From Litomosoides sigmodontis (lineage: Eukaryota > Nematoda > Chromadorea > Rhabditida > Onchocercidae): a stretch of 64,000 nucleotides of DNA. The stretch lies in assembly GCA_963070105.1 (NCBI GenBank), contig OY718805.1, forward strand, positions 4,212,001 through 4,276,000, in the 5' to 3' direction. A program made the translations under genes and the position numbers. This document shows positions 41,436-62,611 of this stretch, piece after piece (positions within the stretch are counted from its first letter, which is position 1; each line of letters begins with the position of its first letter). Below the pieces are notes generated by a model. That model saw only the letters and a list, made by a program, of their open reading frames with translations, was not told the origin of the DNA and did no database searches.

Positions 41436-42501
41436 TGGCGGTAAATATTAGCAGAACGATCCAAGTTCAGCTAATATTTAAAATAAATAATATTTAATAC
41501 CACATGTCAAGACAATAAATATCTTCCAATATAAAATAAGCGATTCGGCAACTCTGAACGAAAGTACACTTTCAGGTGATTAATCATTATTTTGGATGAA
41601 ACCGTAGGTGTTTTTGTCTTACGCAGTTCATAATTACTATTAGCATTCTTCAGTTCGCATACTTGAAATTATCAACTTCCGCCGAGCGGACCGACTTGAC
41701 TACCTTGAAACACACGAAAGTTTTTTAGGTAAAAAAATTTGCTGCAAACAATTTTCAAACGCACTGATATTTATCAGCTTTTTAACATATTGCCCCAATT
41801 AATTACATTATTAGGCAAATGTGTTTTAATATTTGTGCTCCGCAAATGAAAATTTTAAATAACTTTCGAAAGTAATCCGAAAATAATTCAATCAGTAAGC
41901 TAACGCGCTTGTAACAAAAGCATACGGCAATTTGTTGAACAGTGAAATTCAAAAATTGCCTCATTTTATATTTATGATCGATTGCACTAATTATTTATTT
42001 AAGTGATGGAAGATATTTGATTGGATAGGTCTTGTGGCATTCCACAAGAAATGGAAGTCTGAAGAGAAATGAACGAAAGAATGATGGAGAGAAGTAACCA
42101 CTTGTTCTTTCAAATGAGGCTCCTACTTCTTGTGAAGTAACCGCTGATAACGAAGAGCTGACCGAAAATTTGCTTCTGCTGTACTTCTGAAATTAAAATA
42201 ATTACAACAATAATGTTTGTTAGTAAACTTCTGAAGTAATGCAACAATAGATAACTTCGAGCAAATCAACACAAATTGTAATTTCATAGTCTCTGATCAC
42301 TGTAATTGATAGTAATAGAATTTTAGTTCGCAAATTTTTTTCCTTCTTGCTACCAAGAAGAAACCAATTGTAGGGAGCTGACCGGCATTTCACAGTGCGA
42401 GCATGTCAGTTGGACAGAGTTGTTGCATAAGGGGCTGCGATATGTAAGTGTTATGAATTGGCAAGTGCGTTACAGGGAGCATAAGGGTTAACCAGTAGGA
42501 A

Positions 42502-42532
42502 GGGGGAGGGGGGGGGGGGGGGGGAAGAGGGG
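42502..42532 (+). repeat. poly-G run (G-quadruplex potential)
   Basis: GGGGG, A, a run of 17 G (42508-42524), then GAAGAGGGG-like sequence, about 120 bases upstream of the nucleostemin start codon. It stands out in a region of about 33% G+C. It also creates an artificial proline stretch in an antisense frame. Confidence 0.85.
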
Positions 42533-42598
42533 TTGGTGGACGAGAGTACGAGTTACTGATATATTGATCGTTCCTTTTTTTGTGTGTATTAATTGTCA

Positions 42599-42608
42599 AT
42601 CCTTTCAG
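42599..42608 (+). promoter_or_regulatory. acceptor-like site 43 bases before the nucleostemin ATG
   Basis: ATCCTTTCAG|AC is a consensus acceptor with no obvious upstream exon. It is a candidate spliced-leader addition site. Confidence 0.45.
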
Positions 42609-42651
42609 ACTTTTAGTTTTTTTCTGGAGGTATACTTCGAGCTTGCGTAAT

Positions 42652-45600
42652 ATGGCCAAGTATTGCTTAAGTAAGTGCTTCCAATTCCGTCGAATTAATT
42701 CATTCATACATGTTTGACGTTTGATTTTCATGTCTTTTCTGTCTTCCTTTTTCCAGAAAAACCAAGTAAGAGGCAAGCATGTGCGAAACGCTATAAAATA
42801 GCGAAGAAAGTAAGGGAACATAACAGAAAACTTAAGAAGGAAGCTAAGAAAAACAGTATGATTTCCGCTTTCGTTTTTTTTTGCAGTTTTTTTGATATTT
42901 AGAAGGTCAAGTGTATGTGGCTGGCCTATCAAAGAGATGTAAAAATGTGTTTTTGTAGATTCCTTTGGAGAGTCTGTTTTAATTTTTAAGGGTCATATAA
43001 TTTGTTTTCAGAAGTGAAGACGTGGAAGGCTAAAAGCAAGCCAATAAGTGTGCCAAACAAATGTCCATTCAAGGAAGAAATATTATTGCAAGCAGACAAA
43101 GAGCGGGAACGAATCGAGCAAGAAAAATATGAGAGGAAAAAAGATGCGAAGCTAAAACATCCTGATGTCGCAAGGGTTGGCGCAAAGCGTAAATGTATAT
43201 CGGATAACTTGGAAACAGTGGCTTTGAAGGTAAAATAACATATTGGTTTTAATCATGTCTTATATTAGCTTTTATACAATACCAAAAGACCGAAATGTGG
43301 TCAAGATGAAGAATTACCGAAAAACGTGAAATGGAAATACCGTTTTTGATTTTAACTTACAATCATAATTTTTAGTAAAGCTTTTTTAAAATCTATAGAT
43401 TGATTTTGTGTCTCCTAAGGCATGCATTAATTTGTCATTTAGATGAGAGTTTAAATGAAAAGGTGAAGTTTTGCTCATTATATTGAATCTTCTACATCAA
43501 AATTTTCATTTGAAGGGGGAAGAATTGTCGCAGTGTCCTGGAAATGAAAATATGGGAAATTTGGAACAAGTGCGTGAAAAAATACAAAAACAGTATGCTA
43601 GTGAAGTTCGAAAAACTGTTGAATCTGCAGACATTGTTATTGAGGTCTGTTAAAGTTTTAGATAATGTAAAAAAAAACGGCAATATGACTTGGAAACTTG
43701 TAGCAGGCTAAGAAAATTAGGGAGACGAGATACATTGAAATATTCTATGTTCATTTTTGCAGTGCAATGGTTTAGTTGTTGATAATATGAATTTTTTAAA
43801 ATGCATACCACAGTAGTATCGAGTATGTACATCATGTGTGTGTGATTGCTAAGATGAATTGTTTAAATGATCGAAGCGGATAGTAATGTACGAAAATCGT
43901 GGCCGTAAGAAACAAGTATGCTTTCAGGTGCTTGATGCTCGAGATCCATTAGGGTGTAGAAATAGAAGTGTCGAAGAAAGTGTTTTAAACGCAGGAAAGC
44001 GACTTGTTTTGCTCCTAAATAAAATTGACCTTGTGCCGAAAGAAAACGTGAGGAAGTGGCTTGTCTATTTGCGGCGACAGTCACCTACTATAGCTTTTAA
44101 AGCTTCGACTCAGGAACAAACTCGTAATTTGGTATGCTTGTTTGATCCTGAATGAAATAGAGCAAATCTGATTTATGAATTAATACTTAATTGCTAGAAA
44201 GGTTGATTTTATGGATCATAATTCTTTTTGTAACAAGTGACATGCATAATTTTTTCCAGGGTCGTTTTAGTTTATCAAACTTGCATTCCTCAACTGCGAA
44301 GTGTGTTGGAGCGGATCTTGTGATGAAGCTTTTGTTAAATTATTGTAGAAATAAGAACATCAAGACGTCTGTTCGAGTGGGAGTAGTAGGTAAGTATGGT
44401 TGAAAATGAGATATGATTAATTTAGGAAATTCTTTTTCACTTTTTGATTTTAATAGCCAATGCGGGAAACATTTTACGAATGGCTAGTGCTAGTTGTGTT
44501 CATTGTATGTTTCTTTGGGGTGGAAATTTAATTGCGGAATATTTAAACGGAGTCGTGAAGCACAGCTTATTCGTATCGTCTTTGTAGAGAGCACTAAAAC
44601 GGTTTTTGGACTTTTTCTTGCACGTTTGGTGATTTCTGGATATTCAGGGAGGGGGAGGGGGATGGAAAAGGGGTATTTTAATTCAAGTTAAAATTCCGTG
44701 GATCATGTATTAAGATCTGAACAGCTTTCTCATGATATTGAGAATTAAAAATTGAAAGCCTCAAATACACATATTTATGTAAATAGTTTCTTCCATTTGA
44801 ATCGGAATTATTGTGGTTTTTTAGGTTATCCTAATGTCGGTAAAAGTAGTTTTATCAACAGCTTGAAAAGGAAACGCGTTTGTAACGTCGGTGCTGTACC
44901 AGGAATCACGAGGTATTTAAACCTTAACTACGTTGTGTAAAAGAAGAAAAATTTAATAGCTTATTTTACATTGAACATTAAGTACAGTATTATTTTTGTT
45001 GTATGCTAAATACAGTCATAATTCATATATGTGGACTTTTAGGTATTTGATTGTCTCTTTTTCAAAAATACTTCCAGACAAGTTCAAGAGGTAGATCTGG
45101 ACAAGCACATTCGATTGTTGGACTCTCCCGGTGTAATATTAGAGTCAAAGGGTTGTTTGGATAGCAGCGAAATTGCTCTGAAAAACGCAATACGAGTGGA
45201 AAGTATAGCTGACCCAACCGCTCCGATACAAGCCATTTTAAGACGATGTTCTCGAGATAGTGTAAGCCTTGCCATAAATTCTTTATTATTTATTATTTAG
45301 CTTTGTTTTTCAGGAATAAAGGTGGAAGGAGGATGTAAGATGTTCTTAAGGTATGAGAAATCCGTACCTTATTTGCAGTTGATTCTTCATTATGAAATAC
45401 CGGAATTCAAGACTTGCGATGAGTTCCTATCCTACATTGCTCGAAAAGGAGGTCGTCTTAAGAAAGGTGGTCGTCCCGATTTGAACGCTGCAGCTCGAAA
45501 GGCTCGTTTTAAAGCTTAAATCAAGATTTGATCTCTTAAAATTTCATTTTTTAATTTTTGGATAATAAACTATGAATTATATAGTTGTTTCAAAAGGTTA

Positions 45601-46617
45601 CATTTATATTTTTTCCAGGTGCTGACTGACTGGAATTGTGGAAAGTTACGATACTTCACAGAACCTCCAGAGACTGAGGTGGACGCCAGTCTTGGTTTGT
45701 GTTCCGCAGAACTGCTAAGTGAAATGTCGAAAGAATTTGATTTAGATGCATTGGATGATGAGCAGAAGATTTTGGTGGAAGGTGAGCTTCCAGTTATATA
45801 TTTTTTTTTTGGTCATTCATCTGAAATCTAAAACATGCGTTATGTAAATTGAAATCATACTATGGAAATATGTTTTACAAAATTTCTTAAATTAAGAGCT
45901 ACCTACTATAAGCTCGATAAAAGTGCCGGTGAAGTACGACCGTGCAGCTACAGCAGGAGAAGGAGGGGTTGATGGCAAAACGCAAATGGAAGTTGAAAAC
46001 GTTGCAGGGGATACTATTATTTATCACAAAGAAAAAGTAGATATGCTTCATTTCTTGTTTCATTGTTGACTTATATAATTTGCAAAGCCCTGATTTTTTT
46101 CATAAACTCTTGGTTGGAAAGTTTTTTGCGTAGAATTACATATTAAGGCTTCGACATTGCACACAAACAGAAAATGTGGCTTATTAAGTCTGGCCTACTT
46201 TTCTTTTCGCTTCGAATTTGCCTTTACTTTCTTGTAACCAGATGTCAGTATTTTGGAATTTCAGAAAAATGCACGAGATGATATAGTAATGAATGAAAAT
46301 AGTTTTCCGAATTCCTTTGATATCGATGGAAACTCTCGAATAAACCATGCAATTAAGTTAGCGATAAAAAAGCAGAAAAAGAAAACCAAGAAGCTTCGTA
46401 AGTTCTTAAAAGTAATATTAGTAGGGAAAATTCAGGCGATAGTTTAAGTAATTTGCTTCTTATCAATTTTTAGTGCTTTTTAGAAAGCCTTATTATAAAA
46501 ATTGAAAATGATCTTTTTTCAGATAAGCGCACTGAAGAAATAATTAATACAATGTCATCAACGTCGATCGCTGACAAACAAGAAGACTACGATTTTGATG
46601 TAATGGATGAGGAATAA
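42652..46617 (+). CDS. nst-1: nucleostemin/GNL3-family nucleolar GTPase
   Basis: Thirteen exons give 574 residues: 42652-42670, 42757-42855, 43012-43229, 43516-43644, 43928-44131, 44260-44389, 44825-44912, 45078-45261, 45379-45501, 45619-45781, 45897-46036, 46265-46397, 46523-46617. The total is a multiple of three. The N-terminus is the basic GNL3 type ([20 protein letters not shown]), the nucleolar signal and coiled coil. The GTPase is circularly permuted: DARDPLG (158-164) and G4 NKID (186-189) come before G1 GYPNVGKSS (267-275), G2 GITR (293-296) and G3 DSPG (311-314). The C-terminal part has [20 protein letters not shown] and an acidic tail, [10 protein letters not shown]. The family acts in large-subunit ribosome maturation and, in worms, in growth and germline proliferation. 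Intron 9 needs a GC donor (AAG|GCTCGT). GNL3L is the alternative name; nematodes have one such gene. Confidence 0.95.
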
Positions 46618-46666
46618 ATATCAGTTTTGTTGATTTCAATTGTTGTTTTTGTTCAATATTTAATCA

Positions 46667-46672
46667 AATAAA
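46667..46672 (+). terminator. nucleostemin polyadenylation signal
   Basis: A canonical AATAAA about 50 bases past the TAA stop, in AT-rich sequence. It is the first one on this strand. Confidence 0.7.
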
Positions 46673-46679
46673 ATTTGTT

Positions 46680-47686
46680 GATTATGTGTATAAACAAAAA
46701 GGAGAAGCATTTGAAAGCTTTGTATTCTGTGCAATATCTTGTTTTCATGAGTACGTATTTAACCATGGTACAAGTATTGGTTTGATAATTCTAGTTTAAT
46801 TTAGGCTTTGTGGATTTGGTGGAATATAATTTCTATATTTCATTATGAAGCTATGCGAGGGTTAATTGATTCTGTCAAGCAGGCACGGATTGATGATCCC
46901 ACAGTATTATGATCTGGATGTCATGAAGAAGAGTGGTAATATAACTTCTGTTGGGAGCCTCTTTTACGCTGTAGGGCAATGATTATTTGTAGGATGTAGA
47001 ATAATCATTCCTTATGTCAAGCAGTAGGTGACTGAGAAGATCGCGTTGATGCGTTTATGTGCATTTTAACTTTAGAGTGGGCTGGTGGATTTTGTGAAAT
47101 TATTGGTTGTAATATTTGAGATATTCATTTAACTATTGTTTTAAGGTACTACCCTTATCGTATCATGTTGTAAAATGGAGCCTTTTACCCACCTGAAACG
47201 GATTTGTAAAATTTATATACACTGATTTTGTCGTTGCAATTAGTCAAAAGAATAAGGAGAGTTAGAATGCAAGTGGAGCAGTTCGTATATTAGAAAATAT
47301 GATGGGTATTGCCTTTCGTGGTGGATGTTAAGAGTTTTTTTTTATTCGAATTAATGCAGTGAGTATGTAATTAAATCTTTGAAGCTTGAGATTGCTTGAC
47401 AATTCATCAAGATCGAGATGGATAATTTTCTGTGACAGTTTTTGGTGATAGGACGAGAGATTTGGTAGGTAAAATATCGTGAGGTTTTTGAAAGACAGAT
47501 AACAGATTGAAAGTTTAAATCATTTCTTTGAGAGGAAGATTTAAAGCGACAATCATCAATATGGAAGCACGACTGTTGTTGTTTCTATCACGAAAAATGG
47601 ATGAAAATTTGATACTGCTGTCCGTAATTACCGTTTGCCATTTATGAAGACTCAATTTTAAAAAATGATTTATCTCTTAATTACAG
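46680..47686. other. spacer between two plus-strand genes
   Basis: About 1 kb. The only noteworthy frame begins with ATG at 47561 (MEARLLLFLSRKMDENLILL) and ends at a possible donor, TCC|GTAATT (47623), but it is out of phase with the next exon. At this spacing an operon is possible but not supported. Confidence 0.5.
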
Positions 47687-47688
47687 AA
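47677..47688 (+). promoter_or_regulatory. acceptor-like site 2 bases before an ATG
   Basis: CTTAATTACAG|AA then ATG at 47689. The preceding frame cannot join in phase, so this looks like a spliced-leader addition site that fixes the start of the next gene. Confidence 0.5.
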
Positions 47689-50498
47689 ATGGTGAAAAAA
47701 ATGCGAGAAAGTATCAGTCAACCAGTGCGTCAGTCTCATCGAACTCGCATTTTAAATATTCGTTTGGGTACACCACCAAAGATCCTGCTAGATATGCTTA
47801 AGGATCATTCATCATCTGTAGTTAAAACGCTTCCGGCAATCGCAGATGTGGAAAGAATAGGTAAGTAGTGCATGAGGTGCTAGCTACCTTTTCTGAATGA
47901 ATTTCTCAGTTGTTTTTGTTTTTTTCGTGGAAAAGTTTAGCAATCACTTAGAACCGGAACAAAGTAGTGTCATTTCGATTATTGGATCAAAGACGGATGA
48001 TGTTGTTTTCAGAAAGATTTTCACAGAAGGCAGTAAGAATTCCAGGTAAGCAAAATGTTGAGTCACCAAGCACCACTGCTCAACTATCGAATGCCCGGCC
48101 GGGTCGACAGCACAATTCAAGCAAACGATATGCTGCACCAATTGAAGAAATGCTTGAAGCCGTGCATCCTGCGAAAAGCGTTTCAAATGGTTGGTAGTTT
48201 TGAAATACACTGAGTTCTGTTGTTGCATTATTACGAGGTGTAGTGGATTTCTCTGATATAATCTATCCTTTACAACTGCATTTCATTCGATATGTGTTTC
48301 TTCCGGCATCAGTTGCACATTTTCTCATGAGCAGAGTTCCTTAGCTATCTGTGACAAAGCTTGATTCATTTTATTTACTACACTATTTTTGAAAGAAAGG
48401 AAACATAGATATTTTGGACAGTGCGGTACTTTCAGTTTGGTTGACTGCATGCTGTTTTGTTCAGCTTACTTAGATGTGTAATGACGCTTTGCAAATTTTT
48501 ACCATTTATAGGATCAGTAACATTTGCTTTAAATGAATCGAGAAAAGCCGAGCCTCTTCAAAGCCCAAAAAATGAAACAATGCATATTTTAAGTAAACCT
48601 GTGAACGATAGATCTTCAAAAATTCGGCATTCTTCTCGCATTCGTGTCCCTAATTCACGCTTTGGATATTTGCTACCTGGTTTTTCGGAACAATCAGGGA
48701 ATAGGAAAAGAAACAATAACGTGGAAACAGTAAGTGACGCAAGTAAGCAATATAATATATTTCAGGATTTCCGTGTAAAGCTTTTATGATGCCTCGCGTT
48801 TTCCTATTGCTGTCTAAACTGTTCATTAAACTCTGCATCTACGTAGTGCATTGCGGAGATTGAAAAATGCTTTTTTAAGCTTAGAGTAGCGATTTAAAAT
48901 TTTTTCTGGTTTTATAAAATTGAAGTGCTTTAGTGTCGAAAGATCTGGTATTTTGTAATGACTAGTTATGTAGGAAATTTTTGGCACTGTAGAACTTTCT
49001 GACTTCGACAGTGTCCTAGAAATTAATTCATGTGCAGTTTTTTTTTGGTTATTTAGACAGAAACACGAATATATTACCATCGACGCCAGAAGTAGAAAAA
49101 GTTGCTCATAGCCCGGAGGTAGTGCGTGGAAAACCGGATACAGCGATCAGACCACGTCATTCCGAGCGTCAACGTATTCCGAGCAAACGATTAGGTTTTC
49201 CAGATGATGCTTACCCCGTTATCCAACCGCAGAAAAAATACACAAAAATAAGTTAGTTTTCGCCTTATTATAATATAATTATTCTCATTCATTTTTGATT
49301 TGGCTGCATTGATTTCTAAAATCGACACGAACCCAAATTTTAAGCGTATTAGACGCAAACTGATGGAAGATTTTAACATTTATACTGGGAAGATAAATAT
49401 TTTATTTGATTTCACGCAACTCTTAATAGAACGTGTTGTTTATATGAAAGTATTTTTAAAGCAGGAAGCACTAAAAACCGGGTTTTGAGAGTTCTAAATT
49501 AGAAAATCTTAGTCGAAGTAGCCTTTTGATTCTTTTTGCTTACAGTTTCCAGTTTTGAAAAACTGAAGGGAGGCTTGATTTTATTGGATTGAAAAGATAA
49601 CACTTTTTTTCATTTCATTGATATTAACGCTGTGTTATCAAATAAACCAAATATTTGTAAATAGTGTGTTTCAGGACCAAAAATGGAAGAGGCACATATT
49701 GAGGTCAGTAAAGGTAAGAATTCCAACAGAAAACGAGGTGTTCTGAAAACCAAGTTAAACATAAAAACTATATCAAAAAATTTGTCTCTACCGACCGTTG
49801 ATAATAATCGTCAGGTTCACAGCAGCTTAGAGGTCCCATCGATACTTTATCCGTACAGGCCAGCAAGAAGTCAAGCTCTTTGCGTAGAACCTTCTTCATC
49901 AACGACCAAAGATTATATCAGTAAGAAAGATGTAGAAGAATTGATAGTCGAAATAAACAATGCTTTAGCTCGCATTACCAATGAAGATTACAGCGAACTG
50001 CGTGAAAAGATCACTCACCATCTAAACAGCCTTTACCGGGAAAACTGCCGTTTTCGTCAAGCCTTACACCAATTGAAATCCGAAGTGGACAGTTTGTCAA
50101 GTAACTCAACTGTAAACTGTTACAATATGCTCATAAAGCAGAACAGCAAGTTGCGCGAGCAGAAGGTTCTTGCTGATATCAAATGTGAAGCGCAGATGGA
50201 GGAAGTACGTAGGCTGTTAGGAAGAATCAGAATCCTAGAAATAAGGAATAAAAATCTAGAAGATTTCCGCAGTCGGTTGATCGAACAAAAAAAACGGAAA
50301 CATTTGAATGGTGGAACAAAATATCGGCATGATAATTTAGTAAATGATTCGACCAAAATGGAAACGCAGGATGTAAGGAACGCTGAGTTGGATTCGTTGA
50401 TTTTGATTGGAATTGATGGTAAAGGTGGGAAGAAGGATGATAAATCAAATGACGATAAAATGGAGTGGGGCAATGATTCATGGATGTTGCATTGTTGA
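47689..50498 (+). CDS. unidentified protein: three Arg-rich 14-residue motifs plus C-terminal coiled coil
   Basis: Five exons, 47689-47860, 48013-48189, 48512-48742, 49057-49251 and 49675-50498, join through GT-AG introns into 532 residues, with all phases consistent. I cannot assign a family. Three copies of RxSxRxR[IV]x[NS]xR[LF]G occur at residues 14-27 (RQSHRTRILNIRLG), 155-168 (RHSSRIRVPNSRFG) and 227-240 (RHSERQRIPSKRLG), each in its own exon; exon 2 has a weak relative (NSSKRYAAP). Residues 342-466 are a predicted coiled coil with few prolines (for example VEELIVEINNALARI, LREKITHHLNSLYREN). The tail is acidic and Lys/Asp-rich, with no membrane segment or signal peptide. Basic RxSxR motifs with a coiled coil suggest a chromatin or nucleic-acid-binding, possibly kinetochore-type, protein (inference). 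A loose likeness to the CENP-C motif lacks its aromatic residue. Confidence 0.75.
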
Positions 50499-53345
50499 TA
50501 GGCATTACTGGGTTCTTATGTTATTACGGTCTTAGAGATGTGCTCTTCTTGTGTGTTGATTGGACATTCACACAATGTTTGCTACGGCGTTCATCATTGT
50601 AATTTTATTCCGTAAAGGTTAGCAGTAAATCAGCTGCATGATCTAACAAAATAAGCATTTCATTCTTTCTGATTATGGTCTTATGGTTGATTAGAGGGAA
50701 CCTCTGATGGGCTTACTTATGATTTCTAAAAATGAATTAATTGTATCATCTTTTCTTTTATTATGTGCTTTACAAAAGCAACTATAATTCTTTGCAGGCA
50801 TTTCCTAGCTTTTCAGAAACAAGCATTAATCAATATTTCCATTTTTGATTAAGGATATTATGCTTTGAAAGCGTATGAATTTTCGAATATTTTCATCCGT
50901 AAAATTTTAACTGTTAATGTCTGTTTACTGTTCTCACGAACTTCTTAAAATAAAATTCCCACAAATAATTTGTGAATCAACAAATAAAACGATTGCGAGG
51001 AAATTCACAACAGATTTCTGGTTCTGCGCGCAAAGAGCTAGCTATATAAAGTATGCTAGGAAAAGAAAGAATTGAGAAACTTATCCATAAAGTGAGGGGA
51101 TCGGATCCAGCAGCGTAAACTCACAACAGCCGAAAGAAAAACATGAAGTCGGAAAAAGAGAGGGAAAAAAATTATGCGATTCGAATTCCATGTTTGTACA
51201 ATTACTGCAGAGAAACTAACATAGCACTAAATACCTGTTTTGGCGACCGCGAATTCCTCAGTGATTAATTCGAAAACATGCAGAAGTCCGCTGTGAAAAG
51301 GTTCCTCGTGCTGCGTGGTAAAAAAACGTACCCATATTAGTGGTAGTCCTCAATTATAGACGCAATCTCAAAATAGTTTTGACGCAATCGTTCGTCTCCA
51401 AAACATACCGGGCAAGGAGAATTACTTGGTTCCTGCTTACGGAAAAATGAACTGCTAGCTGTCAGAAGCCATGATTGCTGTAGAACTAGAGCATCATTAG
51501 AAATCAGTCAGAGAATTGGTTAAAACAGTATTCGGTGAGCTAGACGACGGTGAAAATCTTAATAATCATAGCAACGTTGAAATCTTCAAGTAAAAAGTAA
51601 ATTACCTGCGCAGATACTGAACAAAACCTATTGACAAAAGACAAAGGCTCAAATAGATTGAGAAATCGGCAGAAATTAATCCTTTGAAAAGAACCAGTAA
51701 GATGCAAATTGTTACGATGTGGAAAATTCCGCCTCGAGCCAGTCAAGAGCAGGTAACCCGATCAGATTACACAGATAAACTCAAAAAAGAAGGTCATAAT
51801 GGCTGACGTAGTATGGCCAGAGCTAATCAGACAGTGGAACGACCTATGAGTAATCCCTACCTAATCGCTTCAGCCGGAAAAGTGAATGCAAGAGATAATA
51901 CCAACAGAAAATTCCATTGCAACGTACGAAGTGTTCACAATAAACGGAACTCTTTTACTTAGAAACTCTAAGGTTTACAATGTGAGTGGGAAGTGTACAA
52001 AGTGAAAACAGAGCAACCGGTCATGAATAAAAGAATTTAAGGACACTGGAATTCGCGATAGTAGAAGAAAGAAGATACATGAGAAATTAGATGCATCCTT
52101 CCTACGAGCTTGCCACTGTTGTTCAAGTTCGAGCGGATAATCCGAGGCTAAATTTCGACAAGGTAGATAGAGTCCTATTTCATTGTCACTCTAAATATAA
52201 GCGTAAGCCTACAAACCGCCTACCATAGAGGCGACTTAAAAAACCGCAAGCATTATGGTTCAAGAAGCAAACAACATTGAAATTACATCGCAAACTGATA
52301 CATGACGAGGTGAGGATTTAAAATTTTAATGAAGATTGTGGGAGGACTGGATGGCATCAAATCTATTTTGACTAACAAAATAGATGGTATCAAACTTACA
52401 AACGATCACGATATGTTCATTATAAGAACGAGGAATATGGAGACAGTAGTTAACAACATTAATTAGGCTGACGTAACAAATATCTGGAAATAAATACCTG
52501 GAGAACAATAAACTGGTTTATGGAACACTATATTTCGAATGAAAAATAGTGAAAAACAGAAAATCAAATACCATCTTCAACTTTCTTCAAATAAGCAACC
52601 AGTGACACATTTACATAAAATATTAAACCGGGCCATTGCCACAGCCTGCCGACGCAAAGTAAATCAATAAATATCACAATTATGCGTTACCTGCGATTAA
52701 GCGAACTACAAAACCCATATAACCACATATTTCAAGTTAAAAAACATGCATTATTCGACTTTACATGACCAAATTCCTTCACCCTTATAATGGCAATATG
52801 TATCTTTGAATCAGGAAGATCTCGAAAGGAAGGGAATTTTAATATTTCTGTTGTGAAACTATGATAATTTTTCGAATGGGAATATACACTCATTTTCCAT
52901 AATAATAGATACAAGAGCATCCAACATACGTACTTATTTTCACGACCATACGTACTTACGATATAGGAAAATCAGTACAAAATTTTCTTTAGTAATGAAA
53001 TCCTTTGTAAAAATAAGCATTATACAAATAGAAGTGTCATTGACTATTACAATTACGATCATCAAAATCATCGTACGAAATAGCACAGTGAATCCCAAAT
53101 AGCTGTAAATTTCCCGGAAATCAACAAGAGTTAACGTAAGCTATAATCCAATGATACAATCGCCATTTCTTGTAACCTAATCCTTGTACTTATCTATTTG
53201 GAAAAAAATATATAATACATAAAAAAATGACTTTCACACAGAATTTGCTTGCTCCACATGCAAAAGAATGTCACACTTTCTAAATAAGAAGGATATGTTT
53301 TACAGGTCCAATTCGCTTCTAGCAACCCACACTTTCAATCACATT
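50499..53345. other. convergent intergenic region with broken coding-like pieces
   Basis: No intact gene. Between about 51.0 and 52.6 kb the base composition is less AT-rich, and short plus-strand frames read like protein but are cut by stops and frame changes: LVKTVFGELDDGENLNNHSN near 51.5 kb, ADVVWPELIRQWNDL at 51.8 kb, IATYEVFTINGTLLLRNSKV at 51.92 kb, VGGLDGIKSILTNKIDGIK at 52.34 kb. This fits a decayed gene or retroelement of unknown family. The remaining parts show nothing, but must include the 3' UTRs of both flanking genes. Confidence 0.4.
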
Positions 53346-62601
<9,256 letters not shown>

Positions 62602-62611
62602 CCTGAAATTG
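62602..62611 (-). promoter_or_regulatory. acceptor-like site 1 base before the GLG1 ATG
   Basis: The minus strand reads TCAATTTCAG|G then ATG. A signal peptide starts at once, so this is the true start. The acceptor has no visible upstream exon and is a good spliced-leader site. Confidence 0.6.

Larger units (their letters stand above)
40097..42651. other. divergent intergenic region, NPC2 / nucleostemin
   Basis: About 2.5 kb between two genes transcribed away from each other. No coding sequence is recognised. It holds a GA repeat, three overlapping GATA sites and a poly-G run, each listed separately. It should contain both promoters. Confidence 0.6.

Noticed and set aside
42390..42932. 180-codon minus-strand open frame with a proline run
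   Set aside because: The prolines come from the poly-G run, and the frame lies antisense to nucleostemin exons 1-2, which have strong family similarity.
45301..45378. Earlier acceptor for nucleostemin exon 9 (CAG at 45311-45313)
   Set aside because: In the required phase it meets a TAA at once. The acceptor ending at 45378 keeps the frame and the family alignment ([16 protein letters not shown]).
47561..47623. Upstream first exon for the motif protein (MEARLLLF...)
   Set aside because: The donor phase does not fit the next exon, which would be stopped after two codons.
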